DNA of 64,000 nucleotides from Sympetrum striolatum (Eukaryota > Arthropoda > Insecta > Odonata > Libellulidae). Position numbers and translations under genes: made by a program. How positions within the stretch are numbered: position 1 is the stretch's first letter; each line of letters opens with the position of its first letter. The notes under the pieces were generated by a model. It saw only the letters and a program-made list of their open reading frames with translations, did no database searches and was not told the DNA's origin. Location: the NCBI GenBank assembly GCA_947579665.1, contig OX388345.1:57403454-57467453 (forward strand). The letters run 5' to 3'. This document shows positions 13,901 to 23,513 of the stretch, in pieces.

Positions 13901-16900
13901 TGGTTTCCAAATTTTCAGTTACAAAACTACTGCCACTTTTAAGTTATTCTGTTTTATCTACTTGCGGATTCCCAATTTTACTCCCTGCAGCTTACTAGTT
14001 TTATTTTTGAGAGGAGACGCTCCTTTTCTTGGCACTAATCATAATTGATACTTTGCAGTGTAAGAGATTTAAAACATGTGTAAAAGTGTGTGAGAGTAAT
14101 GTTAATTGTGTTTCATGGCTATGAACTATTCAGTGATTTTTTTCTTAGCAAACAAAATTATAATTGGAATATAAAAAATTAAACTTGTAATATAAAAATA
14201 ATTTTGTGAAAAACATGAAATTATAAATAGTTAATAGTTAGGGTAATATCTAAAAGGAAAGAAGGAACACAGTTGTGTATACACATTAAAGTTAAAAAAA
14301 ACTCCAAATAGCCGTTGTGGGGTTGAGGTTAACCGCGAATGAGGTATTGTAAGCGTCATATTCTCTCTATTATGCTATCCTAGAGAATCTATATGGCTAT
14401 CAAATAAAGGTGAAATTAAATTTACCTTAATCTTTGTAACTTTAAGATACCTAAGTATGTGAAGATCACACAAAATCGCACCCCCAGTTTAGTAAGCTTG
14501 TAGATCGGCCCCTGCAGGAGACACCGTTACGAATATTTCAATGCTTGTAATTTAAAATTTCCCATCCGTTGACACCACAAGTATGGAAATTGAAAACCAG
14601 ATAAGTCTAAGCTACGATAATAAATAATAGAAATAAAAATAGTTCATAGTTAATATGGAATATGTTAAGTTAGTTGTTAGACCGTATTTTGTGCTTTTGC
14701 CTTTTTAATTTAACAATTTTCATGTCAAGTTCAATCATACACATTCATTATAATCTTATACTTGAATTAGTTCTATTAGATGTAGTCTCTCTCTTCTTCC
14801 AGGTAAAATCTTTCGTTGTTCCGAAAGAAGATCTGCTAGATTTTACCTACCGGATTAGGTAATTTTCAGTGCAGAGTGATTTTGGTAGGATTATAAAAAA
14901 TACAAAAGATATCTATTTTAGAAGTGCAAGCTCATGGACGTGAGTATATCTTACAATTAGTTCCAAAATCCAATACACAATTGAGCCGCAGTTCGAGAAA
15001 ATTTAGTTGAATTTGGCATATTAAATTGTCTTATCGATGGCTAAATACAAGGAGTACTAATATTTAAACAGTTGATTAATTGAATAATAATATTAAAAAG
15101 ACTAAAAATGTAATAATTGCAAACAAAAAAGATAGACTTCTACTAGGATTGAACCGGGGCCCACCGCATGCTAGCCGAAAACGCTAACCACTACACCATT
15201 ATGAAAGTGAGGCGCCGGCCGCAAAACAAATATAAATTATCTCAAAAATTTTAAAGTTTCCTAGTAAAAGACTGGAAAATTATATGTATATACTATTAGC
15301 GTATTTACAAAAAATTTAGAACTCGACCATTTCACACTCCAGAAGATTCATAGCATTTACTCTCCAACGGTGGAGCTATTAGGATGATGCTTTTAGAAAA
15401 ACGATATCTTAACAAGCATTTTCCGGAATTAAGAGAGTAGATAAAATTATACATTTTTCATTCATTGTATCTTTATTTGCCTCTAACTGTAACCTATGTC
15501 TCCCATTTATTTTTAAATTACTGCATACTATTTTAATAATAATTACTTTGTGCGCAGTTATACGAGGCATATTGCTAAAGTAATTATTGACGCTAATTGG
15601 TTTTGTAAACGAAATATTCTCATTATTATTATCACATTTACGCAAATCGAGGTGATCGTGACTCACACGAAGAGTAGAGTGCATGGTAAATCGTGTATTT
15701 CAAGGCATATATCAAAAGAAAGCGATGAAGAATCGGGCATTCTGATGATTGCATTCTAGACACTCATTCAAGTTCAATACACATTACGGTACCTGAAAAT
15801 GAAGGACATGGGCCTGCGATCCTCCTGTCCCTCCAAAAGCAACGAGTACCGCCAGTCCATGTTCTTTGAGTACACAATTTTCCAGATCACATTAGCTAAG
15901 CAAACATAAATTGGCCGGGTAGTGCTAACTAAAAGTTCGAATATCTAGTGATCCTAACGCATCCCAGAACTTCGATGAAGGACGCGCGACGATAAGCGAA
16001 TTTTTCTTTTTTGGGTATCGAAAGTTCGGCAGTAATACCAGTAACGGTGCACATAGAAAGTGCTAGCAAGTCCATCCGAATGTTGCATCTCCAGGCTATA
16101 CTTCTCATTCTATAATTTTGCATGTTTCAATTCCGCCGCTTGAGGAATCAAAATAAACCATTGGCTCGCGAGGCGATCAATCACATCAATCATCAAGGTA
16201 TTAGGGAACTATAAAATTAGCTCCAGTCTCGTATACATGCTCATCGCGAGAACTCTCATATGATTGTTGCTTTAAATATTTTTTCTAATATCTAGGGATT
16301 TTGCTTTGATGAACTAGGGGCTAAAATTTATTTAAGCTAGTTTTCTACTTAACATAAATGATAAATGAGAAAAGTAATCTGCAGTGTACTTCCAATTGAA
16401 GATAAAAATTTCACGTTTGCCCTTTCTGAATAATTTTTAAGGAAAAAAATCAGGAATCTTGTCTTATTGAAATGTTTTAATATTGTTATATATTAACTGA
16501 GAACAAAATTGCTGTGAAGAGTTTGATAAACAGTATATATGTGGTACTTCTTTAAATATTTGGCTCTTCGACGCATTGACGGAGGGTGACGTATTGAGCG
16601 GATCTAGATCCACTTCACCGCTGATAATGAGATTAGACAGCCATTAATCACAGATTACAATCGTCGCCAAGAGTTTACTCCAAATGTATTTTCTTAATTT
16701 AACTTACCGTTCTGTTTCGTTCAAACTACTACCTTTCGCTTTTTAGCAAAAACGTGATAGCGTCTGCCAAATATTCAAACAGGTAAATAACGATGCTGGT
16801 TTGATTCTTATCTCTTTGATTCTTTTTGATTGATCTCTTTAATTTAACTAGAAATTCAATTTAAAGTCTCGATTCTTAATCATCTTCTCAAAACGGAAAC

Positions 16901-17176
16901 TTACGGGGAGAAAAATTTATATGACATCTGAGCTTACTTTAACCGAAAGAGAGCATGTAAGTGGTTTTTTTTAGGCATCACAGTATTCATTGTATTAGGT
17001 ATTTATTAATCGACGATTTGGAAGAGTAAATGATAGCTATGTTTTTTTTAGTGCTATAAAGAGGAACCACTACTTACATTTTACTTGCTTGTCCCATTGT
17101 AATTTTAGGTCAGGAATTCTTCAGCAGCACAAGCTGTAACACCGTCTCTGTTCTGAGCTTCTGTTCCGACGGAAAT
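1754..17176 (-). CDS. Gamma-glutamyltransferase gene, ten coding exons (whole gene span)
   Basis: Glutathione hydrolase / gamma-glutamyl transpeptidase: it cleaves the gamma-glutamyl bond of extracellular glutathione and transfers or hydrolyses the glutamyl group. Ten minus-strand exons (17097-17078, 13752-13543, 12937-12717, 12150-11958, 11019-10819, 10144-9913, 9779-9589, 8737-8494, 8030-7917, 1900-1754) all join in phase through GT-AG introns into 590 residues, close to the usual ~570. Seen in the translation: a short basic cytoplasmic tail, one membrane helix (about residues 16-38) and a Pro/Ser-rich stalk (type II membrane anchor); the substrate arginine in ARET (R129); GTAH with the autocatalytic nucleophile Thr401, which divides large and small subunits; TSTIN (T419, N421); EMDDF (440-444); SSM (471-473); and AAGG (492-495). 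All are conserved, so an active enzyme is expected. The orthologue group within the GGT family is not resolved. Confidence 0.95.
2186..3930 (-). mobile_element. 5'-truncated LINE (non-LTR retrotransposon) in GGT intron 9
   Basis: Read on the minus strand, it has an open reverse-transcriptase frame, a short 3'UTR with a polyadenylation signal, and a tail of AATTG repeats (2186-2210). Tails of short tandem repeats are usual for several non-LTR clades. The 5' end is lost near 3930, where the frame runs into AT-rich flanking DNA with stops. It lies in the same orientation as the host gene. The clade is probably of the CR1/Jockey group, but phylogeny would be needed. Confidence 0.85.
2345..3895 (-). 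CDS. LINE ORF2 fragment: reverse transcriptase and C-terminal region
   Basis: An open frame of 516 codons with no stop. Motifs in order: VIPLYKNKGSRLDINNYRPI, the first catalytic Asp in LLFDFTKAFDYVNH (about residues 147-159), GVPQGSVLGPLLFLLYINDL (208-227), the catalytic FADD box at 3172-3161, then the AKYLGVILDSKLSW thumb region. The C-terminal part ends FKSRVRSFLLNKMYYNFYDF. The apurinic endonuclease and the ORF1 product that a full element would carry are absent. The frame stays open about 10 codons upstream of the first ATG, so that ATG is unlikely to be the native start. The intact frame suggests recent insertion. Confidence 0.9.
   Translation of the reverse strand: MNNNSISFSHIVSSLSNSCSGDDDIPGHIVKLAYDFIREPLLYLINQSLLLGVFPSSLKHSKVIPLYKNKGSRLDINNYRPIAIQSHFSKIFEKIYYSRLVSFLQSNNILSVFQHGFIKNKSTTSAIHDAVDFIFSSLDNGKKTLGLLFDFTKAFDYVNHHLLLSKAFHQGIRGASYNWLKSFLLHRTQSLLSNCTKYNSNAKTINIGVPQGSVLGPLLFLLYINDLPNKFNGLTGVQPILFADDSHIIISADSQLDLSITSDHICYIMNSWCKENFIHLNSDKTQALQYALRNSTLINPNLSVNNCPIKTVSQAKYLGVILDSKLSWGPHITYLLAKLNSLCFLVRSLRCSVNIDVLLQLYHGSFQSHLLYGLLFWGNATNSHKVFVLQKRCVRIIAGAHPCAPSLPIFKAFQILPLPCLYIFSVVSFIHSNISLFPTNSVLHNHFTRSSTHLHLAYHRTKISFCGPKSIGFRLYNKLPIICKNSTSLSMFKSRVRSFLLNKMYYNFYDFLNDVI
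4100..4290 (-). mobile_element. tRNA-derived SINE, family B copy 1
   Basis: The minus strand contains a tRNA-like head (4192-4122) with an A-box-like segment and the B-box GGTTTGAACCC. It matches the copy at 58.4 kb in the tRNA body and in the flanking AGAACAT and AAAAGTCTGA segments. The acceptor-stem and B-box mismatches show it is the more decayed copy. Confidence 0.7.
4291..7916. other. Rest of GGT intron 9, AT-rich
   Basis: Intronic sequence between the SINE and exon 9. Only very AT-rich DNA and short simple runs are visible, for example a direct repeat of TTTTCTGAACAG followed by A-runs near 6720-6765 and a small 8-9-bp inverted repeat (AATGTCCG / CGGACATT) around 5469-5541. No gene or RNA is supported. 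Confidence 0.6.
7917..8030 (-). CDS. GGT exon 9: small-subunit NLWF region
   Basis: Exactly 38 codons in phase 0: VSIFNLWFNQTIKEAIDSSR, then IHHQLFPMHLEYEHGF. It matches the NLWF...RLHHQLLP region of GGT small subunits. Acceptor TTTTTTAAG, donor GTATGA. Confidence 0.94.
8494..8737 (-). CDS. GGT exon 8: small-subunit active-site motifs
   Basis: Encodes ILNDEMDDFSAPNITNAFG, PPSPANFIKPGKRPFSSMCP and VIGAAGGSKITTA. These hold the Asp, Ser-Ser and Gly-Gly residues that hold the gamma-glutamyl group and form the oxyanion hole in this family. All are present. Confidence 0.96.
9589..9779 (-). CDS. GGT exon 7: autoprocessing site and catalytic Thr
   Basis: Contains PEDHGTAHISIVSPDG. The Thr of GTAH (residue 401) is the family's autoprocessing and catalytic nucleophile and becomes residue 1 of the small subunit. 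VTSTINL follows, with the second conserved Thr 18 residues later, the family's spacing. Acceptor TTTACAG, donor GTAAGT. Confidence 0.95.
9913..10144 (-). CDS. GGT exon 6: SGPPPGSG loop and maturation-site approach
   Basis: Contains VYSGPPPGSGVLVTFALNIL and FKYMYGRRTELGDPKY, typical of the GGT large subunit in front of the cleavage site. Acceptor TTATTTTCAG, donor GTAAGT, leaving in phase 0 after ISE. Confidence 0.95.
10819..11019 (-). CDS. GGT exon 5: large-subunit helical region
   Basis: Encodes LINPETGRTWEEGQVIKRLA, ALYNGSLVKSFVDDI and GGIITQEDMANYK. These match the order of the GGT large subunit. The acceptor CTTTTAG at 11020 is preferred because the alternative AG about 26 bases upstream would bring in a stop. 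The donor is GTAAGT. Confidence 0.93.
11958..12150 (-). CDS. GGT exon 4: GLSVAIPGELRGY region
   Basis: Carries GGLSVAIPGELRGYWEAY and RFGRLPWRDL, both strongly conserved across GGTs, followed by a basic helix (RLLRYKEQKIKE). Bounded by TTTTAAG acceptor and GTAAGA donor, in phase with both neighbours. Confidence 0.95.
12717..12937 (-). CDS. GGT exon 3: large-subunit N-terminal fold
   Basis: Encodes GKDILLKNGSAVDAAIAALF, then the glycine-rich SMGLGGGFFMTIYD and LDARETAP. These are the hallmark start of the GGT fold, and R129 in ARET is the residue that binds the substrate alpha-carboxylate in this family. It enters in phase 2 and leaves with one base of a Gly codon before GTAGGT. Confidence 0.95.
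13543..13752 (-). CDS. GGT exon 2: membrane anchor and stalk
   Basis: The acceptor TTTTTTCAG lies directly before GATGATG and the donor is GTAAGT. It encodes a TRGRRK basic segment, a hydrophobic helix (FFMVFCAFVIVLIILAVII), an acidic and Pro/Ser-rich linker, then YKKAAVAT, the start of the ectodomain of the GGT large subunit. The positive-inside charge pattern indicates a type II membrane protein. Confidence 0.9.
13753..17077. other. GGT intron 1
   Basis: Sequence between the proposed first exon and the membrane-anchor exon. It holds one tRNA-like SINE head at 15139-15220. No other feature is supported. Confidence 0.5.
15139..15220 (-). mobile_element. tRNA-derived SINE head (family C)
   Basis: The minus strand carries an A-box TGGTGTAGTGGTTAGCG and a B-box GGTTCAATCCT at tRNA spacing, so it derives from a tRNA gene. 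The acceptor ends do not pair well, which argues against a working tRNA. No second copy was recognised in the window. Confidence 0.6.
17078..17176 (-). CDS. GGT exon 1: 5'UTR plus first six codons
   Basis: The coding part is only 17097-17078 (MGQASK plus the first two bases of a Met codon) and ends at a good donor (GTAAGT). Joined to the next exon it reads straight through as SKMMMTRGRR. An in-frame TGA lies 12 bases upstream of the ATG, which supports this start. An acceptor-like site (TTTTATTACAG) places the exon's 5' edge near 17176. If this exon is wrong, the protein would instead start at the ATG at 13751, six or seven residues later. Confidence 0.55.
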
Positions 17177-17590
17177 CTGTAATAAAATATGAACCCTTAA
17201 TTCATGAATCATGTACCAATCAGTTGCAAAGATGTTTGTGACTCATGGCTCTTCCGCAAAATAATGCGGGTCCAAGCATTTTTGGATAGAATGGCTAGTT
17301 TTCGGTGGCTCGTTGGAACGATGATCTCTGCATCTTCAAACGCTACCTAAATACCTCTTTCGAATCTAGAAAGAAAACGATTGGGCGTGATTGATATAAT
17401 GATCATCATATATTTAGGTATCCTGTAAGATCAAGAATAAACCTATTCTAAAGACGTAGTTTAAAAATACATAATTACTAAATTAGAAGATAGATAAAAT
17501 GTCTTCTTCTTATTAATTATTTCAGGACGAGGCTACAATTTTTTTTATAATTAACTTAATATGTGAATTTCATATCCTCTCGTGATCATC

Positions 17591-17690
17591 AGGTGATGAT
17601 GCAGCACTGCTGTGAAACCTGGTCGTATTTTATGTAATAATTTTGTGGTAAAGTAAAAGTTTTAGTATGTCACATTTCAGAAAAGGAGCT
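17591..17690 (+). repeat. Degenerate hammerhead-like repeat copy
   Basis: GTGATGA, a GCAGCACTGCTG stem and GAAACCTGGTCGT follow one another in hammerhead order, but the invariant first C of CTGANGA is G. The tail (TTGTGGTAAAGTAAAAG) matches the tail of the 43.9-kb fold-back element, so both belong to one repeat family. Confidence 0.5.
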
Positions 17691-19369
17691 AATATACGAA
17701 ATATATTTCGATTGGTAAAGTATTTCAAGTCACAAAATTCCTCAATCAGTTCAATAAATTTTGTTCAGAATAGTTCATATCAGTGAGTTAAAATGACAAC
17801 ACAATCAACCTATCAATAAAACAAACGTTAATACCTTTTAATTAACGACTCTTTGAAGCAAAATCTCAGGTCCAACGTTTACAACCCTCAGCTAAGAAGT
17901 GGAATATATCTGAAGTGATGAGGCAACCAAAAAGCCCTTCGGATTCAGCAAAGCCCTTCAGAGGAATTGCAACTTCCTTCCTTCCAAAGAAAGGAAACTC
18001 GTTTTGGCGAAGGAAGTGCATAAATGTACATACATTATTTTGGTAGATCTTATTTCTCAATTTCTCAAATTAACTAATATTATAGGAAAGCAGGGCTTTA
18101 ACGAATCCGACTTTCTTTCTGAAGCATCACGAGTATCTATTCGGTTTCCAAAGTCGATGTTTATACAGAGTTCGATGTAGGATTTATGATTCATTCAGAT
18201 TTATTCGGCCATATGCAGTGTTTTCTCCTCATGAGAGATTCAAGATATTGACTGAACCCATTTTATTTCGACATTGCTCAATTGGCAGTCTTTGACTTAC
18301 TTGCCAAGCGATGTATGACTTGCATAACGATTTTTACACCATCAATGAGTTATCCCCAGCCAAAAAGCATCTGGTTTCCTGCCGAAATGTTAGCCTGTGT
18401 GCGTCACATTTTTTGCAGTTTGCTGTGCCTAATCCGGAAGCGCCTGCATAAGAACTATTCATCATTTTCTTTTCCCTCTCGAGGTTATCACCCATCGACG
18501 TGCAGCCCAATAATGTTAGGTTCTACTTGATTACTGATAAATAAATATGATTTTAAATGGAGTAATTTACATATGAGCGTGAAATTTAAAAAAATAATTT
18601 ACTTCAGGGATCTAATTAGTTTAATCATCTTAAAGCTTCGCCCGTTAAATAATATTAATCAAAGTAAACTTTCAACTGCAACAGATTCCAGAGGGAATTA
18701 AATCCACAACTACACTTACACTCCTCGATTTGATGAAATCTTAGAAGGACATTTTGTTTTGACTATTTTCCACGTTTTATATTTGTACATCTGAAAACTG
18801 TCTATAATTGTACGTACGTCACCTTTGGGTTCAAAAGACTGTATATTAATTAAAGGAATATTCCAAATTAACTAATTTCTTGCTTGGTTTGTGTACTCTC
18901 GATCCTGCACAGAGATTCATATGGTTCATATGTACCTGGGATAGAATCTGCCTAATAAAACCCTAACGCTCTCCGATATTTCAGAATTTCTTCTTCATTT
19001 TTTGTTAGCAGATAGTCCATAACCGGAACCTTCTCCGAGTGGCAACCGTACACATTCAATCGAGATTCCCAAAAATAACACAATCCCAAAGAGGTATGAT
19101 AAAAGTACAATTACTATATCATAATCAATATTAGTTAACTGTGAGTAAACTTTGTCTGCAGTTCAGCCATTGTGGTCGTCAAAGAGTTCGAAAACTTTAA
19201 AAAATATATTGGAAAATTTTCCTTTGTTATTTACATTTGAATTATTGGTTTTGATAAACGAAATCGTTTCGGCCTTAACTTGGTGGTATTCTATCACTAA
19301 AACCAAGGAAGTTCAAGCAACAAAATATTTTAATTTATAGCAACCCCCTACAACATAGAACACAAAAAC

Positions 19370-19455
19370 TCACGATATAGGTTTCGACGCCTGGCCTCAT
19401 CATTAGGTGATGGTCATAAGGTGATGATTAGACCAGGCCTCGCCTATCGCGGAAT
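19370..19455. repeat. Small inverted repeat with a decayed hammerhead-like core
   Basis: Two imperfect arms face each other (left arm ATAGG...GCCTGGCCTCATCAT, right arm ATGATTAGACCAGGCCT...CGCCTATCG). On the minus strand of the left arm, ATGATGA, a GGCC-rich stem and GAAACC follow in hammerhead order, with the first core base changed. Probably an old member of the same family as the 43.9-kb element. Confidence 0.4.
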
Positions 19456-20394
19456 TAGCTTTCAGGCTAAAATAACTCAATGGACGGGATAAGTAGACAA
19501 GATACTTTAATTTATACTAAACCAAAAAAAATCAAAACTATCTCCGCTAACTCGATGGACATTTCTTCGATTTCATGCGAGGTATATTTAAAAGGCATAC
19601 AAGTATGATCAAGTGGAGATTGCCTTAAAATGCTAGAGAATAAAAGAGGGAAATATCGCATAATGATACGAGATTTTTCAATTATTAATGTTTACTTAAT
19701 TTACCCAGAGTGACCCACAATCGAAACCGATATTGTCTAAAGTAAAGAAAGTAATCTCATTACCAGTGACATTGCCAGGAACAATGGAGTCAATTTGAGG
19801 ATGGCGACAAGAAATTCTTTCAGTGCGCATTCATGCAAAAGATAAGTAAATATTTGACGAAGACTTCACATGCGGATTTCAATGTCGTATCCAAAGAGAA
19901 CACGTCGGGAATACAACCTTACGCAAGGAAACATTTATCACATCTTTGCTATATCACAATGAAATATAAACAAAACTAATGTGCTATTATTAACGTCAAA
20001 AAGGAGAAATTTCGGCTCAGATAGAGTGATGTGACGAAAAAATAGAATCACTACAATAAGAGATATGTTACGAAAACGTTGTATGAAATAAATTTATAAT
20101 TTAGACGGCTCATGATATATTTTCTATTATAAATTAAAAAATAAATTTTGGCTTTTGAAACTATCACTATTTTCACAATAATTATTTACTTATTGCTCGT
20201 GTTTTCAAACCAAAAAAACAAGATTTCTCATCACACAGTTAAGTTATTCACGAATCCATTCTATGTTGAACAATGGGAACTGATACCTAAGATCTGGTCT
20301 TCATATTCAGGCCAATATTAATTAAACCCCTCTAATTGCGAGATTATCTAAAAAATTTATCGCGAATATACTGTCAAAACACGTATAATGTATG

Positions 20395-20481
20395 TATGTA
20401 TGGGTTAGGTGTAAGAAGAGACTTTCTAGTCTCAATCTCGCCCGAATAAAGGCCATTTATTATTATTATTATTATTATTAT
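20395..20481 (+). mobile_element. 3' end of a retroelement with an (ATT)n tail
   Basis: A segment ending GCCCGAATAAAGGCC is followed directly by about eight ATT/TTA units (20457-20481). A polyadenylation signal followed by a short tandem-repeat tail is what non-LTR elements or their SINEs leave behind. No coding remnant is seen upstream. Confidence 0.4.
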
Positions 20482-20631
20482 GAATTATTATAAGTTAAAT
20501 ATGAATTCCATAAGGTGTGTGAAAGTGGAGATAAAAAACTGGCTAATTAATGTCTCAACCTAAGCCGTTTATTGCAAACTCTTTATGTATTAACCTTTGG
20601 CACCCTTAATTGTATTTTAACATGCAGTGTG

Positions 20632-20791
20632 TGCTGAGGAAGGTTTCACGGGTTTCCAACCGGGTGAGATAACTGGATGGCTCCAACGTTTCGGCAGCGG
20701 TCCCTGCTGCCATTTTCAGGGACCGCTGCCGAAACGTTGGAGCCATCCAGTTATCTCACCCGGTTGGAAACCCGTGAAACCTTTCTCAGCA
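20632..20791. repeat. Near-perfect 75-bp fold-back element with a hammerhead-like apex
   Basis: Arms 20632-20706 and 20717-20791 are reverse complements with a single mismatch and a 10-base loop. On the minus strand the apex reads CTGAAAATGGCAGC, a short loop, GCTGCCGAAACGTT. This is the hammerhead order, but with the G of CTGANGA changed to A. The outer part, including the ATTCACCGGGAA just outside, resembles the end of the fold-back at 54.8 kb. Confidence 0.85.
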
Positions 20792-20819
20792 TAATTCACC
20801 GGGAATGTATCCGATCTTT

Positions 20820-21155
20820 CTATGCAGTGTGTGTTTGTATAAATATTGATATGTAGTTTTAACTGTAATTTTAATATTTTTTTGGTACTCTACATCTATT
20901 AAACTCTTCTTTTTACATTCCTATAATTTTACTATAGATTACCTAACTGGAACCTGTTGACAAGCATTTTGCTTAGCAGGACCAGACTGTTCTGTTTCTA
21001 TGTAAGTTTGAGCGGTGTATGATAACCTATTCTTTGTATTTTACATATATATATATTTTTAATCTTTCATTGTTGGTTATTGTAGTGTTGTATATTCTAA
21101 ATTGCATTGAATGTTGTATATTGTATTGAATAAATTATTATTATTATTATAATGC
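20820..21155 (+). mobile_element. 3'UTR-like retroelement remnant with ATT tail
   Basis: AT-rich sequence ending GTATTGAATAAATTATTATTA, that is, a polyadenylation signal running into ATT repeats. This fits the 3' end of a non-LTR retrotransposon. There is no open frame. Confidence 0.35.
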
Positions 21156-21779
21156 ATTGAAAAAGTATTTCTGAAGCTTTTAAGTCGCAGCATATGATCA
21201 TTCGGAAAAAGATATTATTGCAGCTATCGATTCTTCACAAATTTCTGTGATATAACTTTTACTTGTATGAGGTTATTATAAAAATGGTGAAGTTGTTGTT
21301 GGTAGTTGAATAATAATTCATTTTGAGATTGAAGTCATAGTTGAACTCCAAGCTAATTTCCTGCATATTTCAACAGATAGATGAGTATCACTGGTGTAAT
21401 GTTATCATAAAACCGTATGAATTTCCACCGATTTGAGAAATTATGTACTTTTTCCGCCACTAAATGTGCAATCTTGAATTTCTTGCTGGATAAGATTTTA
21501 TATTTTCCAAAATTAATGTGAGCGCAAATGAGAAGTGGTGTAAGATAAAAGAAAATTCACAGTCATGAGATGAATTCTTTACTGAAATTATCTTAAGGAT
21601 GATTCTTTGATGAGAGTTCTTCCGTCGGAAAACTGTTCCTTAGCATGAAATTTATGAAGTAATTTTCTCAGTGATTTGATACTTTTTAACTCCGTTGGAC
21701 TTCTTACAAGGACATCAAATGTAGGAAATCGACTTCAAGATGACCAAATTTTTTGATAACGTACGATTTTTTACCTTAC

Positions 21780-22200
21780 CCACGACGGACTGTGTAATTG
21801 TATTCCCGGTTTCGCACAGTGCGAAACTTTTCAACCTTATCTATATCCTTGCGAAATTCAGTCCAGTTTTCCTTCGAGAGACTCCAAAGATGCTATAATT
21901 TCTGCACGAGGAAAATGTGTGCGCCCCATTTCCAGCCGTTGTTACGCCTTTAAGATTACGGAACCTCGGAGGAATTTCTGCATAGGCGTTCGCGAGTCTA
22001 GGATCCAACGCCGCCCGTAATAGGACAGTCTGTGGGTTCAAGTCCATCGGCTTCGTGCGCCTTTCACATCCCATTGACACCCAGTGGCATTTCTTTGCAT
22101 TTTGCGCGCGTGACCCGAATGCACGAGAGTGCACACCGGATGCGAACACCGGACACGCGCACCTCGACGATCACGCTTCGATCCTAGGTAAAGCTATTGT
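21780..22200 (-). promoter_or_regulatory. CpG-containing GC-rich patch, possible GGT promoter or first exon
   Basis: It is markedly richer in GC and CpG than its surroundings, and on the minus strand it ends at a donor-like site (CGTGG|GTAAGG, at 21780/21779). It lies about 4.6 kb upstream of the first coding exon of the gamma-glutamyltransferase gene, on the correct side. This is inference. It could equally serve an unseen plus-strand gene (a CTAG|GTAAAG donor occurs near 22187) or be a relic. Confidence 0.2.
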
Positions 22201-22469
22201 TTGCTGCAATTTACTCCGATCTCAAGAGAATTTGCAGAGCTACATGTTCATTAAAGGTCTTCTGATCCTCGTCGTGTCTGAGATTTCGTTGTTGTCGACA
22301 TAAAAATTCGAGGAGCAATATTTATTTTAGAAAAGTGAACGTAATCGGTAAATACAAATTTTTCTGTTAGTTAAATTTATTCCATAAAAAGTCTTGGCTC
22401 CAATGAAAACAAGCTTGGGGAAAGTTTAATTAAAATCTCAATTACAATGTGGCTGTGAAACATTCATAA

Positions 22470-22600
22470 TTAGTAATAGTTTTGCTAATAGTGCTTCGAC
22501 ACCTTGGGTCATTTCTCATTTGAGCTCCCACCAGGAATCGAACCCGGGACCGCTTTCACCAAAGTCTAACTCGCCGCCCACTTGGTTATCCGGCAGCCCC
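22470..22600 (-). mobile_element. tRNA-derived SINE, family A copy 1
   Basis: The minus strand reads as a tRNA-like head with B-box GGTTCGATTCC, then GGTGGGAGCTC and GAAATGACCCAAGGTGTCG. The same order and tail occur on the plus strand at 53.9 kb. The 5' acceptor half has drifted. Confidence 0.75.
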
Positions 22601-22959
22601 AACATGGTTAATTGCCATCAAAGAGAAAAGAATATTAGACACTGAAGAGATGGTGCTACATGAGGAAGATAGAATGGGCACCGAATGATTAAGTGAATAA
22701 ATTGAGCTGTGATTGAAGATAGAAGCAAACTGAATAAAAAGAAGAGATATATTAACAAAGAAATGACACCTTTTATTATAATTAGTAGTAATTTGTATTA
22801 ACTATAACACACTTGAGCACAATAGTCTCCTGACGAATACTGGAGGAAGCTGAAGAAATGATTTTATAAGAGATTCAGTTACGAGAGACAGGTGATGGCA
22901 AGTAAAAGAGGCAGATTACTTGGGTAGGCGCGATCGTAAATAAAAAGTAAGATGTATAA

Positions 22960-23513
22960 AACGAAAACAGATAACCGGAAATACTCTTTTCTAAATAGAA
23001 CTATTAAGGAATGAAAGAGTCTACCTGCGAAAGTATTCGATCCTTTACCAAAAAATATTAAATGTTTTAGAAAGGGTATAAGTAAAATTAAAAAAATCGA
23101 CGAATGAGCCTGCCGGTAACGAAATGTGAGACAAGTAGGGGATGTGCGGTGGGGACTTCGTGGGTCCCTTGGCCGCTACGATAGCCGTGAAGGCCTATCA
23201 GAAATCCTGAAAAATCTTGCATGATTCAAGTAACGTATATGCTGATTAGGGTTATTTAAAATGAATTCTGAGCTAGCTAATTCACAGCGGTGTTTTTTTA
23301 TATAATTCATATATGTAATGCTTATTTATACTTTTGCAATTATTTATTTTGTTATTACTTTTTATTTATACATGCTTATTTAGTATTTAGTAGGGTTTAT
23401 TGTACGTATGCGTAGCAATATTTTTTATTATTTGCTATGTAAGTTAACGTTGCTACCAGTCCTTGGGAATAACTGCGACGGTTTTGCACAATAAATAAAT
23501 AAATAAGAGCTTA
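22960..23513 (+). mobile_element. Decayed LINE 3' end with (AATA)n tail
   Basis: One frame reads FLNRTIKE-stop-KSLPAKVFDPLP and then CFRKGISKI, the pattern typical of the C-terminus of non-LTR ORF2 proteins, where the stop replaces the usual Trp. About 350 bases of 3'UTR-like DNA follow, ending in AATA repeats (23490-23513). Confidence 0.6.

Larger units (their letters stand above)
17177..20394. other. Intergenic repeats upstream of GGT
   Basis: No coding region is supported. It contains degenerate hammerhead-like cores at 17591-17628 and 19370-19455 (described separately). The remainder is undistinguished AT-rich DNA. Confidence 0.5.

Noticed and set aside
15139..15220. Functional tRNA gene on the minus strand
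   Set aside because: A- and B-boxes are present but the acceptor stem does not pair, so a SINE head is the better explanation.
20457..20481. ATT repeats as a CRISPR or satellite array
   Set aside because: It is a microsatellite-type tail next to a polyadenylation signal. No spacer-repeat structure exists anywhere in the window.
22055..22303. Open frame in the GC-rich patch at 22 kb
   Set aside because: Openness follows from the local GC content, and both strands are open. The translation resembles no family.
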